NCBI RefSeq assembly: GCF_040183065.1
Contig: NC_091128.1
Span: 172,732,244-172,796,243 of the forward strand
Length of the DNA: 64,000 bases
Source of the DNA: Periplaneta americana
Taxonomy: Eukaryota; Arthropoda; Insecta; Blattodea; Blattidae
Direction of reading: 5' to 3'
How positions within the stretch are numbered: position 1 is the stretch's first letter; every line of letters begins with the position of its first letter. A model generated the notes under the pieces. It did no database searches, was not told the origin of the DNA, and was given only the letters and a program-made list of their open reading frames with translations. The position numbers and the translations under genes are program-made. This document shows, in pieces, positions 1 through 10,976 of this stretch.

Positions 1-712
1 GATAACAAGGGGAATAAGAGGAATAGAAGGAGAACAAGACGATTAGAAGGAGAAAAAGGGGACTAGAAGGAGAACAAGGGGAATACAAGGAGAACAAGGG
101 GAATACAAGGAGAACAAAGGAAATACAAGGAAAGTAAAGGGAATACAAGGAAAATAAGGGGGGGATACAGGGAGAACAAGGGAGTACACGGATAACAAGG
201 GGAATAGAATGGGAATAATAACAATACAAGGAGGACAAGGGAAATACAAGGAGAACAAGGGGAATACAAGGAGAACAAGGGGAATACAAGGAGAACAAGG
301 GGAATACAAGGATAACAAGGGGAATACAAGGAGAACAAGGGAAATACAAGGAGAACAAGGGGAATACAAGGAGAACAAGGGGAATACAAGGAGAACAAGG
401 GGAATACAAGGAGAACAAGGGGCATACAAGGAGAACAAGGAATACACAAGGAGAACAAGGGGAATACACGGACAACAAGAGGAATAGAAGGAGAACAAGG
501 GGAATCCAAGGAGAAAAACAGGAATACAAGGAGAACAAGGAGAATTCAAGGAAAGTAAGGGGAATACCAGGAGAACAAGGGGAGTACAAGGAAATAAGGG
601 GAATACAAGGAGAACAAGGGGAATACAAGGATAACAAGGGGAATGCAAGGAGAACAATGGGAATACAAGGAGAACAATGGAAACATAAGGATAACAAGGG
701 AGATACAAGAAC
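1..712. repeat. Purine-rich 20-bp minisatellite
   Basis: A tandem array with a unit close to GGAATACAAGGAGAACAAGG runs from the left edge of the window to about 712. The plus strand is almost entirely A and G with scattered T and C. Because 20 is not a multiple of 3 and the unit lacks stops in several frames, long repetitive open frames appear on both strands, but they are by-products of the repeat. The array is cut by the window edge, so its full length is unknown. Copies in the centre (about 240-440) are the most uniform; both flanks are more degenerate. Confidence 0.95.
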
Positions 713-1393
713 AACGAGGACAGGGATTGCGTTTTGTATCTGACGTCAATTCTTAAGTTATCCTCCCAAACTTCGTGAGAAGAAAAGAACCCTGACAACG
801 CTGACTTCGTCCACCATCAAAGACATATTTCCGAGGTCTGGCAATTAAACCCGGCTTGTTTTCTTGACAGTGTCATTCGCTGGCCCTTAGTCATCAAGAC
901 AGCTGAAGGGGGAAGAGTGCAACATATCGACAGACTGACGCATACGTCTTTGGTAATGTGCGCGCCTCTTGTTTAAGTTTTTGAAGTAAGATATTAAGTT
1001 ACGAACAGTTGAGATAAGTTACGAAGTCCAGAAAACAAGATCAAAGGAGAACACCGCTGTTCATTTTCGCGGTTAATTTTCCATCCGCTTTCAGAGATCG
1101 AGGATTCAGAAATAGCGAGCGAGGCTCTGTCATGTGGTCACGAAGGCGTCAGTAAACGCTGAGACAACGAGGCACACTTTGACGACTGGTCACCGTTTTG
1201 TTCATATTCTAAATCTAAAATGAAGCTCTCGTGTTTGTCAGAGAACTGGAATCTGTTCTGGCACCCGCACAGCTGGCTTACTGGATTTGTGACATCACAG
1301 CGAACTAAAAGGCACCAAGTCATGGATACACTAGCAGTGTGATGATAGACAAGAAATCGTGTCATACCAAAAAAAAAAAAAAAAAAAGAGTGA
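713..1393. other. No gene seen; A-run at right end
   Basis: Apparently unique sequence with no convincing coding frame. A run of about 20 A residues at 1368-1387 lies just before the LINE that follows. It could be the 3' tail of an unrecognised plus-strand retroposon. Confidence 0.5.
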
Positions 1394-2885
1394 GTGAGTG
1401 ACGGGGTATTAAATATTCAGGATCATCAAGCAGGTTTCATACAAGGAAGATCAACATGTGATCAGATTTTCATTCTTCAACAACTTATGTCTAAAAACTG
1501 GGAATTTGGAAAGGATTTACATTTGCTTTTTGTTGATTTTGAAAAAGCTTATGATACTGTAAGGAGAAAATATTTATGGTCAGTTTTGGCAGAGTTTGGA
1601 ATACCACAAAAATTAATACAGTTAATAAAGGAATGCATGAATAATTCGAAATGTAAAATTAAAATTGGAATTTTTATTTCAGATAGTTTTGAAGTTCAAT
1701 CTGGAGTGAGACAGGGAGATAAATTGTCACCCATACTTTTTAATTTTGTCTTAGAAAAGGCATTACAGAAACTTAGGAATGAAAATATTGGAATTTCATT
1801 GAGCAATGGCAAAATTAATTTATTAGCATATGCTGATGATATTGTCCTTCTAGGACAAACAGAAGATGATATCAAGAAACTTTTTAGAGTTTTAGTAGAA
1901 GAAACAAGAATAACAGGGTTAAAAATTAATTATGATAAAACTAAATACATGAATATATCACGTACCTCAAATAATAGATAGTCACTTATAATAGATGATT
2001 GGGAATTTCAAAAAGTTGCTGAATTTAAATACCTAGGAGGTATAATTAATGAAACAGGCTTATTTGGGAAGGAAATTGAATATAGACTCATTACGGCAAA
2101 TAAGTGTTGCTACTCCCTTCATGAATTGCTTAGTTCCAAACTCCTTTCTAGATTGTCAAAATTAAGATGCTATAAAACAATAATCCTACCAACTCTCCTA
2201 TATTGCTGCGAAACTTGGATATTAACAAAAAAAAAAAAAAAAAAAAAAAAAACGACAAAATCCCTTTTTAATTTTGAGAACAAAATCTTGAGGAAGATTT
2301 TTGGTCCCATTCAAGAAAATAACACATGGAGAATTTTGAACAACAGGGAACTAAGGGATATTTATAAAGATCCGGACATAACAGCCTTAATAAAAAGTCG
2401 AAGACTACGTTGACTTGGACACGTTCTACGGCGTGATGAAGACTCTCTTCTACGAAAAGCTTTCGACTATTCTCCAAGATGTAAGAGACCTCTTGGTAGG
2501 CCTCGTCGCCGTTGGCAGGACCAAGTATAAAAAAAAAAAATGTTATGTTTTATTTAACGACGCTCGCAACTGCAGAGGTTATATCAGCGTCGCCGGATGT
2601 GCCGGAATTTTGTCCCGCAGGAGTTCTTTTACATGCCAGTAAATCTACTGACATGAGCCTGTCGCATTTAAGCACACTTAAATGCCATCGACCTGGCCCG
2701 GGATCGAACCCGCAACCTTGGGCATAGAAGGCCAGCGCTATACTAACTTGCCAACCAGGTCGACTGACCAAGCATATGATAATCTTTTTACAGGGGGAGG
2801 ACGACAAGAAGATGCAGAAAACAGAGACGAATGGCGATATATCGTGAATGAGACTAAAAACCACTTAGTTTTTGAAATGCCCTAA
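1394..2885 (+). mobile_element. 5'-truncated LINE (RT domain to C-terminus), split by a SINE
   Basis: This is the C-terminal half of a non-LTR retrotransposon polyprotein. The fragment near the start (AGFIQGRST) and the FEKAYDTV, GVRQGDKLSP and AYADDIVLL motifs are conserved blocks of reverse transcriptase; the DD of YADD is catalytic. After the RT come the thumb region and a C-terminal GRPRRRWQDQ motif typical of this kind of LINE. The frame is open except for TAG at 1979-1981 and TGA at 2414-2416, where family members have Trp. An A-run at about 2228-2251 adds a stretch of lysines. A SINE at 2529-2765 interrupts the end, and the last 40 codons resume at 2766 and stop at 2883-2885. No endonuclease domain is present. 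Clade is uncertain. Confidence 0.88.
2529..2765 (-). mobile_element. tRNA-derived SINE, family A (full length)
   Basis: On the minus strand a tRNA-like head with a B box (GGTTCGATCCC) is followed by a body containing TTTAAGTGTGCTTAAATGC and the 3' end GCGTCGTTAAATAAAA with an A-rich tail. Target duplications GACCAAGTAT (2519-2528) and GACCAAGCAT (2766-2775) flank it. They join the two halves of the LINE reading frame, so the insertion point is certain. A plus-strand relative lies at 29061-29289. Confidence 0.93.
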
Positions 2886-2989
2886 ATTGAATTGAATTTA
2901 CTGAATTGACGAGGTATTAATCGAACGCCTGTAATTGCGTTAAAAGTTTATGTTGTTTGTGATTGTTACTGTGAGCATCATTAGAATTG

Positions 2990-3034
2990 AATAATTTCTA
3001 GGGAAAGAGTGTTCCGGGACCGGGTATCGATTCC
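2990..3034. repeat. Fragment of inverted-dimer SINE (family D), left arm
   Basis: The sequence from AATAATTT through GTTCCGGGACCGGGTATCG matches the left arm of the two complete family D elements at 24161 and 45429 and begins at the same point. The rest of the element is absent. Flanking sequence at 2886-2989 and 3035-3255 shows nothing recognisable. Confidence 0.6.
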
Positions 3035-3486
3035 GCATGTTTGTGATTTGAAATACAATTTTGATGTTTTTCTTTTCATTTGTCTTTACACTCCCCCGCA
3101 CTTAAATTTAACAAGACGGAGCCTTCTCGTTAACAATTTCATAATCGCTTCATCGTTCCATGAGGTCTAGTCTCGAGACAAAAATACAATCGATAGTCGA
3201 AACGATCCACACATGAATATCACGCAAATGAATTTTATAAAATTCTATTGACTAACTAGCCGTACCTGTGCGCTCCGCTGCACCTGTTAGAAATAAATAT
3301 AAAATAATTACATAAATAGGACATTTGGTCCAGGGAACATTCGTGTTTGATAGAAGGATAAATCGTTTAATATGTTATTTAATTTAAATTGTATTTAAAT
3401 AATTAAAATGCGATCATTTTGGTCCAGAAAGCACTCATTTGGTGCAATGACAATCCCTTTAACATGTTTCTTAATTTTTATTACAT

Positions 3487-3655
3487 GCAACCATAGTTTA
3501 ATGAACATTGACATCATTTAGATTTAATGTGTATATTTTATTTTACTTGCTATATGTTTCCATTGAATTATGGTAATAACTTAATTTTAACCCTTGTTGT
3601 TTTCTACGTATTCAGTAAATGGCGCTTGGCCCACTATGGTTCTGAACCCTTAAAA
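3487..3655. repeat. Half of MITE family X
   Basis: The sequence matches the reverse complement of 39144-39330, including the terminal block with GGGCCAAG and ACCATAGT read on the other strand. Only one terminal inverted repeat is present here, so this copy is partial. Confidence 0.65.
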
Positions 3656-3659
3656 TAAC

Positions 3660-3806
3660 TTAAATTATATTATATTATATAGTATTATATTATATTATAT
3701 TATATTATATTATATTATATTATATTATATTATATTATATTATATTATATTATATTATATTATATTATATTATATTTTATTTTATTATATTATATTATAT
3801 TGTATT
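3660..3806. repeat. Pentanucleotide (TATAT)n array
   Basis: Near-perfect ATATT/TATAT pentamers run directly up to the R2-like LINE. The same repeat resumes on the other side of that LINE at 4888. Confidence 0.95.
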
Positions 3807-4887
3807 GTATTATTTGCAACACATTATTGAGAACCTCGAATCCTCTTGTCGTTTCTACAAGGAACATAGCAGCAGAAAAGAAAGTATGTTCCAGGAAGTT
3901 AAAAATTCCACCTGAAGATCTGGATATAAGTAACATCAATGTCCATAAACTACGACAAAATCTTAGGAAACAAGAGTACGACAAATGGTGTGCGCTTCCA
4001 CATAAAGGAAAAGGTGTTATTTTATTTCAAGAATATACTCCCGGAAATAAATGGATTTTTTCTAAGGAGGGTCTGTCTTCCTCTGAATGGAGGGACGCAA
4101 TTAAGATGAATGCTAACGTAGCACCAGTGAGAAGTCTTCATGGGAGATCCTTGGACGGTTTCCGTTGCAGATACTGCAACGAGATTGAAACCTTAGCACA
4201 CGTCCTAGGATCCTGTCAGCATGGAGAACTCCTGAGAAATTCACGCCATCATAACATCCGAAAACTAATAGCACAAGCCCTTAGAAACAAATCCTTCGAG
4301 GTCCATGAAGAGGTGCACTGCGTTGCGTCTGAAGGCGGCGGAATTAGAAGAGCGGACATCGTGGCTCTAGACAAGACTAATAGTAAAGGCTTTATACTGG
4401 ACCCAACTGTTAGATTTGAGATGAGCCAGACCCAACCATCCGAGGTCAACAAAGAAAAACAACAAATTTATGAGCCTACTATTCCGTATTTTCGAGAAAA
4501 ATATCAGATGGAAGGCACCTGGGAAGTACATGGTTTAATGATCGGAGCGAGGGGCACCATCCCACGATCAACTGTAAACACTATCAAAACATTTGGAATC
4601 CATGACATCATTCCAAAAATAATTACTTCAACCATTAAAGGGTCTTTGGCAATTCTGAAAAATCATTTATACGGAATATCATAATACCCCCCCCCCTTTT
4701 CTATTCGTTAGTGTGTGATTGTTACAAATATATGTACAAATTTATTATTTCTTAAACTTAAGCTCCTAGTTCACATTTAAATTTGGCTCATCTATCTTAC
4801 TGTAATCATTACTATTCTTATATGTGTGTTATTCTGTGTTTTTGGCAACCCAGGATGCCTGGGCAGACTATTTCTTGAAATATATTA
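3807..4887 (+). mobile_element. R2-like LINE C-terminus (zinc knuckle plus restriction-like endonuclease)
   Basis: An open frame of 294 codons (3800-4684) encodes the C-terminus of a non-LTR element with a restriction-like endonuclease. Residues 123-139 form a perfect C-x2-C-x7-H-x4-C knuckle (CRYCNEIETLAHVLGSC), the hallmark of the R2/R4/NeSL type. Residues 184-204 (RADIVALD then DPTV) fit the PD-(D/E)XK nuclease core, and a downstream EKQQIY/FREKY segment fits the K..KY part. The reading frame is intact to its stop and is followed by about 200 bp of 3' UTR. RT and N-terminal parts are missing, so it is 5' truncated. The element sits between two (TATAT)n arrays, which suggests that the repeat was its target. 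Confidence 0.82.
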
Positions 4888-4968
4888 TATATATTGTATA
4901 GTATAGTATTATATTATATTATATTATATTATATTATATTATATTATATTATATAACATTACATTACA
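4888..4968. repeat. Pentanucleotide (ATATT)n array
   Basis: This is the right-hand continuation of the array at 3660-3806, split by the R2-like LINE. It degrades into TACAT variants near 4960 before Helitron A sequence resumes. Confidence 0.9.
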
Positions 4969-5909
4969 TTATTATATCAGAAGTTACTGTAATAACATTA
5001 TAGTATTTTGTCCATCTAGAGAAACTACACTTTCCAATGGTGAAATAATAATGACTTATACAAATCGGTTAATTTATCTTCCGATATTACTTCATATAAA
5101 CACAGAAACATTCTCTGTAGGCTATCTTTCATAGCTTTCGATTGTTGTTGTCCAAGGCCCCTTATAGACCAAGTTATTTGTTTTTTATTTCGTTACACGG
5201 CCCTAGATGGCAGTTATTTTAATTTTAAAACTAATTTATCTCATTAAATATCAGTCCTATCAAAATTTTTCAAAGAATAAAACTTATCGCAAATGATTTT
5301 TAAAGAAACTTTTGTTATGTAACATTTTTCACAAAAATCAATAATAAGCGAGATATTTCGGTTTATTTAATTCAGATCCCCTTTTAAATAATTTATTTTG
5401 AATGCCATATAGCCTAAAATCTAAGTTACAACGAACTTAATTTATATTCCAATTTTCATCGAAATCCGTTCAGCCATTATCGCGTGAAAATGTAACAAAC
5501 ATACAGACAGACAGACATACAAACAAAAATTTCAAAAAAGCGATTTTCGGTTTCAGGGTGGTTAATTATACATGTTAGGACCAATTATTTTTGGAAAATC
5601 GAAAATTACCAGAAAAATTTCGGCTACAGATTTATTATTAGCATAGATTGTACACCTCTGATTGAGGTTCTGGCTGATATGTGCAGCTGTCGGAAAAAAA
5701 AGTGGCCGTACTCGTGAACGCCGAATATTTTCTAAGTCCACTCCGGATAACGATGATGTTACATGATACATACGCTTTTAGAAACAGTTTCAGAATTAAG
5801 ATGTTTAAGCAGGAGTCATTCACATCTGTGTCTCGTAAAGTAGCGGTAGTGTGTTCGCTAAATGATTCGAAGATTGTGAGTTCGAGCCTTGTTAAAGTTA
5901 TTTTATTTT

Positions 5910-6605
5910 GTTATCGTTCTTTAGCGATATAAATAATATTCAAGTTATAATTTATATTCTGTTATCTTTCCTTAGCGATATAAATAATATTCAAGTTATC
6001 TTTTGAATTTTGTTATCGTTCTTTAGTGATGTAAATAATAATCAAGTTATAATTTATATTCTGTTATCGTTCCTTAGCGATATAAATCATATTGAAGTTA
6101 TCTTTTGTATTTTTTTATCGTTCTTTAATGATATAAATAATATTCAAGTTATCATTATATTCTGTTATCGTTCCTTAGCGATATAAATAATATTGTTGTT
6201 ATCTTTTGTATTTTGTTATCGTTCTTTAGTGATATAAATAATATTCAAGTTATCATTTATATTCTGTTATCGTGCCTTAGCGATATAAATAATATTGAAG
6301 TTATCTTTTGTATTTTGTTATCGTTCTTTAGTGATATAAATAATATTCAAGTTATCATTTATATTCTGTTATCGTTCCTTAGCGTATAAATAATATTCAA
6401 GTTATCATTTATATTCTGTTATCGTTCTTTAGCGTATAAATAATATTCAAGTTATCATGTACAGTATATTCCGTTACCGCTCCTTATCGATATAAATAAT
6501 ATTCAAATTATGTTTTGTATTCAGTTACCGTTATTTAGCGATATAAATAATATTCAAGTTATCATTTATATTCTGTTATACTTTGTTAGCGATATAAATA
6601 ATATA
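5910..6605. repeat. 51-bp minisatellite, about 13.5 copies
   Basis: Units begin at 5910, 5961, 6012 and 6063 and continue every 51 bp to about 6605. Each has the core TTATCGTTCTTTAGCGATAT followed by AAATAATATTCAAGTTAT. Over much of the array, units ending ATCTTTTGTATTTT alternate with units ending ATCATTTATATTCT, giving a 102-bp dimer. Short stop-limited frames across it have no coding meaning. Confidence 0.92.
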
Positions 6606-7404
6606 AATTTAATGTTAGATTTGAAACAATATAGTTGCATAATACTAGTGTTAGTTGTTTCTTCTTATAATAGGCCCTTTAAAAAAATCTGCCTCCAAGC
6701 TCGAAAAGACTAATTGATTTCGTGGATTTTCCAGATCGATATAAAGTAGATAAAAGAGTGACAAGATTGGCGATTGAATTTTTATTCGGGTGGAAAATTA
6801 TAGTCATTACCACCCGCGATCATCTGCGGAAACTAGAGAGATTGAATTATAGGATTTGTGACAGCAAATTCATATCTGTGTCAACTGTAAACTAACCGTG
6901 GAAATATCAGAGGTCAGTGGTTTCCATTAGCCATGGATTTTCTCTGAAATAAATAAAAAAAAAAAAAACATTATTACGAATTACTTCAACTGATAAAGTG
7001 AGAAACAGCACATTCTCTTTGGAGAGCGGATGTCATCCTGATTTAATTCAATGGATTATTACCTTGTTGCCATTATCACAATAACAGAAGCTTTGCCACA
7101 ATGCCATGTGGATGTTTGCACCAGCTAGTACACGTTTTATGCAGGATGTCTGATTCAAGCCGTTCATAAATTGTTTTAGGCATCACGCACAACACAACTA
7201 GGGGTGCAGAGACAATGTTTTTCGTCGTTGAAATTATCTAACTCGCAGCGCTTGTATTTTAGTTCAAGTAGCAGCTAAAATAATAAATAGACATAGGTTC
7301 GGTGGACTAATAAATTGATATAGTAATTCATACGATGCGTGAGTAAAGAAACAAACATTTATAATACGCTGATCTCTGGAAGATAGTTCATGGCTCTTAC
7401 TATG
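6606..7404. other. No gene seen; contains mariner-end repeat at 7141-7215
   Basis: AT-rich sequence without a supported gene. Positions 7141-7215 match 19348-19420 (GATTCAAGCCGTTCATAAAT and following). This looks like the end of a Tc1/mariner-type element, because the other copy starts with ACAGGGTGTCC. Confidence 0.55.
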
Positions 7405-7520
7405 GATCTTACCCTTAACTTGGCAAAGCTTCATTTCTCACACTAGTTTATTAAACCTTGTCGGACCGTAAAGAAAACAACTATCGCAATGTCCTTATTT
7501 TTATATGTTGTACAATATTA
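7405..7520. repeat. Dispersed repeat interrupted by Helitron B (left part)
   Basis: The sequence matches the reverse complement of 10846-10976 almost throughout. The match continues for about 20 bp after Helitron B (8498-8520), so the repeat was split by that element. Confidence 0.85.
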
Positions 7521-8497
7521 TCTACACTTATAATAAATCTGTAGCCGAAATTTTTCTGGTAATTTTCTATTTTCCAAAAATAATTGGTCCTAACATATAT
7601 AATTAACCACCCTGAAACCAAAAATCGCTTTTTTGAAAATTTTGTTTGCATGTCTCTCTGTCTGTCTGTCTGTCTATATGTTTGTTACCTTTTCACGCGA
7701 TAATGGCTGAACGGATTTCGATGAAAATTGGAATATAAATTAAGTTCGTTGTAACTTAGATTATAGGCTATATGGCATTCAAAATACATTATTTAAAAGG
7801 GGGGTTATAAGGGGGCCTGAATTAAATAAATCGAAATATCTCGCTTATTATTGATTTTTGTGAAAAATGGTACATAACAAAAGTTTCTTTAACAACAATT
7901 TCCGATAAGTTTTATTCCTTGAAAAATGTTGATGGGACTGATATTTAATGAGATAAATGAGTTTTAAAATTACAATAGCAACGCCATCTAAGGCGGTGTA
8001 ATGAAATAAAAAAACAAATGACTTCGTCTATAAGGGGCCTTGGACAACAACAATCGAAAGCTATGAAACATAGCCTACAGAGAATGTTTCTGTGTTTGTA
8101 TGAAGTAATATGTTAAGCTAAATTAACCGATTTGTATAATTAATTATTAATTCACCATTGGAAAGTGTAGTTTCTCTAGATGGACATAATGCTATAATGT
8201 TATCACAGTAACTTCTGAGTGAATCGAGGACAGGTAAGATTAAAATAGCTTCTTATGCACAGAAAACTTGATAGGCTATTCTGTACATTCGTTCCTGTAT
8301 TTCCCAAAATAATGTTTATGTCTCTGATCAAAATGATTGCACTTTAATTTTTTTTTAAATTTAAATTAAGTAACATACTAAACGATTTATTCTTCTATCA
8401 AACACGAATGTTCCCTTGATCAAATGTCCTATTTTAATTATGTAATTACTTTATATTTATATCTAACGGGTGCAGCGGAGCGCACGGGTATGGCTAG
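7521..8497 (+). mobile_element. Non-autonomous Helitron B with exact boundaries
   Basis: The element starts TCTACACTTATAATAAATCTG, preceded by A, and ends GGGTATGGCTAG, followed by T. A GTGC...GCAC palindrome-like segment lies 12 bases from the end. The left flank ending ACAATATTA and the right flank starting TAGTATTATG join to reproduce the uninterrupted repeat at 10846-10976, which fixes both ends and shows no target duplication. There is no coding sequence. The interior contains the GGCTGAACGGATTT motif common in insect Helitron 5' regions. Confidence 0.88.
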
Positions 8498-8954
8498 TAG
8501 TATTATGAAATTTTAATTTTCCTACCAATTTTTTTCTATTATTCTATTAAAATTATAGCATATAGCCTATTAACCTGTTGTATCCTATCATTTTTATTAG
8601 AACCTGTTGTGATTTTCTCTCTGTACTGTTTCTTCTCTCACCTCTTTTTATATTTATGTTAGTATTTTTATTATATTTCTTTCTTATTTACTACCTCCTG
8701 TAATTTATTTTTTGTATTTGTACTTCTGGTCAGTGCTAAAATTGTTACATTTCCTCATTAGTGGTATGTACCTCGAAAAAAGACATATTCACGTCAAAAC
8801 TATATGGAATGAGGCGCAAGATTACGAAGAATAACTTTTGGATACAATGAATTACTTGTATACATCAAATCTATCGAGAGCACTATAGTCGGAAATTTGT
8901 TTTAACTCTTAAATTGACAAAGTATCCTATAGGATACAACAGGTTAATATGCTA
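8498..8954. other. No gene seen
   Basis: AT-rich, T-biased sequence between two Helitrons. CCTGTTGTATCCTAT at about 8574 and its near reverse complement ATAGGATACAACAGG at about 8929 bracket roughly 370 bp, so a degraded inverted-repeat element may lie here. Confidence 0.4.
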
Positions 8955-10099
8955 TCTATATATATAATTTGAACTGGTAATGAAAATTACGGGAAAACGG
9001 CTGAACGGATTTTAATAAATGACTCCTCATTTTGAAGCTTGGAACCCAAAGTTTTTCAGAAAAATAGTAGTTTTCAGTGAAATGTCAATTTCCCTACATC
9101 ATTTCCCTATTTTTCAGAATCCATCTGTCGTCAGTTTTGAGAAAATGGCTTTTACAATAAAACAAAACACACACTACAATAAACGATATTACACGAAGGC
9201 CATGACCTGCAGGATTGCTGACATATTTAGAGTTCAGATGGCGTATAAAAATAATTTACAGGTCTGATTCTCTGGTCTGTAGTTTTCCGAGTACAGCTGT
9301 GTATTGGATATTAAGAACTACAAAACGTAAGAATGCTTAATGAGATTATTACCATTAAAAATGAAATATTATTATAGTTAATATAATTATGTGAGTATAC
9401 CTATTTACCACTAATTAGGCCTACACACATTAATGCTATATTGATGATATGAAAGTGAACCTTTTGAGGTTTTATGTAGGCCTAAGTAGACGCAGAGAAA
9501 GAATATTTTAAATTACACCTTCATTTCTATAATTTACTGAATAACAGCTATAAATAATGTTACTGAAAACTATAAAACTTACGTAAGGTAACAATACTGT
9601 TATTAAAAATGAAATATTTTATAGTTATTAGTCAAGTGATGTGGGTCTTTCTCATATATTTAATGGCAGTGTGATGTACATATTTATATGTGTGATTCTC
9701 TAATTTTCCTAGGTAGTAATGATTCAAGTTTCCTATTTTAGGTGCGTCCTGAAACTAAATAAAAATTAATTTCATATTTCTTTGGTTTAATCGAACCTAA
9801 AATTTTCTAAACTCTCACCTACAATCCTCAATGACCTGAAATAGCTACTGCATTACTCCCACATGAAAAATTTTCTGATCGTCCTGACATTGTTACTTGC
9901 GTTTTCGCATTGAAACTCAAGAACTGAAAATGGATAGGTTCAAGGAAAAGTATTTACATAAAAAGCATTCAGAGGGAGTAGGCCTATGTTGCACTATTAT
10001 GGAAGCAAATAACTTTCAAAATGTCTGGTATTCTTCATTGGAAATAAATTTGAACTTCTAATGAACTTAGTTTGCAGCATTTGCTGCACAAGCCACTAG
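8955..10099 (+). mobile_element. Non-autonomous Helitron-like element C
   Basis: The element starts TCTATATATATAAT, preceded by A, and ends CACTAG, followed by T. A perfect hairpin GCAGC-ATTT-GCTGC sits 12 bases before CTAG, the classic Helitron 3' structure. The 5' region contains AACGGCTGAACGGATTTTAA. No helicase is encoded. Oddly, TATGCTA occurs directly on both sides (8948-8954 and 10100-10106). Helitrons do not make target duplications, so this may be chance. Confidence 0.72.
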
Positions 10100-10159
10100 T
10101 ATGCTATAATTATTTTAATATGACGATGGAGAAAAAATTTGTAGGAAATAGTAATATGC

Positions 10160-10272
10160 GTTACAAGAGCGGTATGTTGAAGTTTTCGTATTCGAGGAAA
10201 AGTTTGAAAAAGCGAAACGTAGTTGAGCTTTTTTAATTTCCGAGAATTGAAAGAAAACATACCGCTCGTGTA
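10160..10272. repeat. Small foldback element
   Basis: Inverted termini GAGCGGTATGTT and AACATACCGCTC enclose about 110 bp of non-coding DNA with partly complementary interior. It is probably a MITE remnant. Confidence 0.55.
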
Positions 10273-10845
10273 TCGTACATTATTTTGTGCGAAGATCGTT
10301 TATTACATACCTGAAAGCGGAATTTCTAATTAGTTGCAATGAAATCTCCATCTTGGTTTCTGTTCAATGACGGCAAATTTGCAAAACAAAAATATCTATC
10401 TTCAACATTGTTGCTATAAAATGTTTTCTGTATTTACTATACTCCAGCAGGCCGTGATATACGTCTGTCTTTTTTTTCCCCCAGTCTATGATGAGTCTGG
10501 GATCGTGTTGATTTTTTCACGGCTTCCTTAATGTCACTTGCATCACGAATGCAGTAACTTTAGTGGAGTTGTAGAGCTTACTTAATTTTTACAAATATTT
10601 AAAAACAATAATTAACAGTGCAATTTAGGTGAAATTGCAGTGGTAAGTTTCCAATTTATAATTGAACGTCTCTAAAAATAATATGTTAGAAGCCTAAAGC
10701 AGTAAAATCAATATGTCACTTAAGCGATAAGAAGAGGGAAATTGTTATGTGTGTTAGGTTGGGAATACTGAATGTGAAATTTTACACTTTCCGCGGATTG
10801 GTTTTGTGCGGAAACCAAGCAAATACGCACGATCTCGCACAAATT

Positions 10846-10976
10846 AAAATTTCACAATACTGTAATATTGTACACCATATAAAATATGGACATTGCGATA
10901 GTTGTTTTCTTTACGGTCCGATACGGTTTAATAAACTAGTGTGAGAAATGAAGTTTGACCAATTTAAGGGTTAATA
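10846..10976. repeat. Empty-site copy of the repeat that hosts Helitron B
   Basis: Inverted relative to 7405-7520 plus 8498-8520, this copy reads straight through the Helitron B insertion point (ACAATATTA then CAGTATTGTG on the minus strand). It contains the block TTTACGGTCCGATACGGTTT. One base at the junction differs from the ideal A/T site. Confidence 0.82.

Larger units (their letters stand above)
3256..5647 (-). mobile_element. Helitron-like element A (minus), enlarged by nested insertions
   Basis: Read on the minus strand, the element starts with TC at 5647 and ends in CTAG at 3256-3259, with A before and T after, as Helitrons do. The 3' end has the palindrome-like GTGCAGCGGAGCGCAC 12 bases before CTAG. 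About 640 bp at the 5' side and 190 bp at the 3' side match element B at 7521-8497 in inverted orientation. The extra 1.5 kb between roughly 3440 and 4975 is absent from B and consists of a MITE half, TATAT arrays and an R2-like LINE. No Rep/helicase coding sequence is present, so it is non-autonomous. Confidence 0.8.

Noticed and set aside
43-798. Cys/Pro-rich minus-strand frame of 251 codons and its companions
   Set aside because: Produced by the 20-bp minisatellite; all frames look alike.
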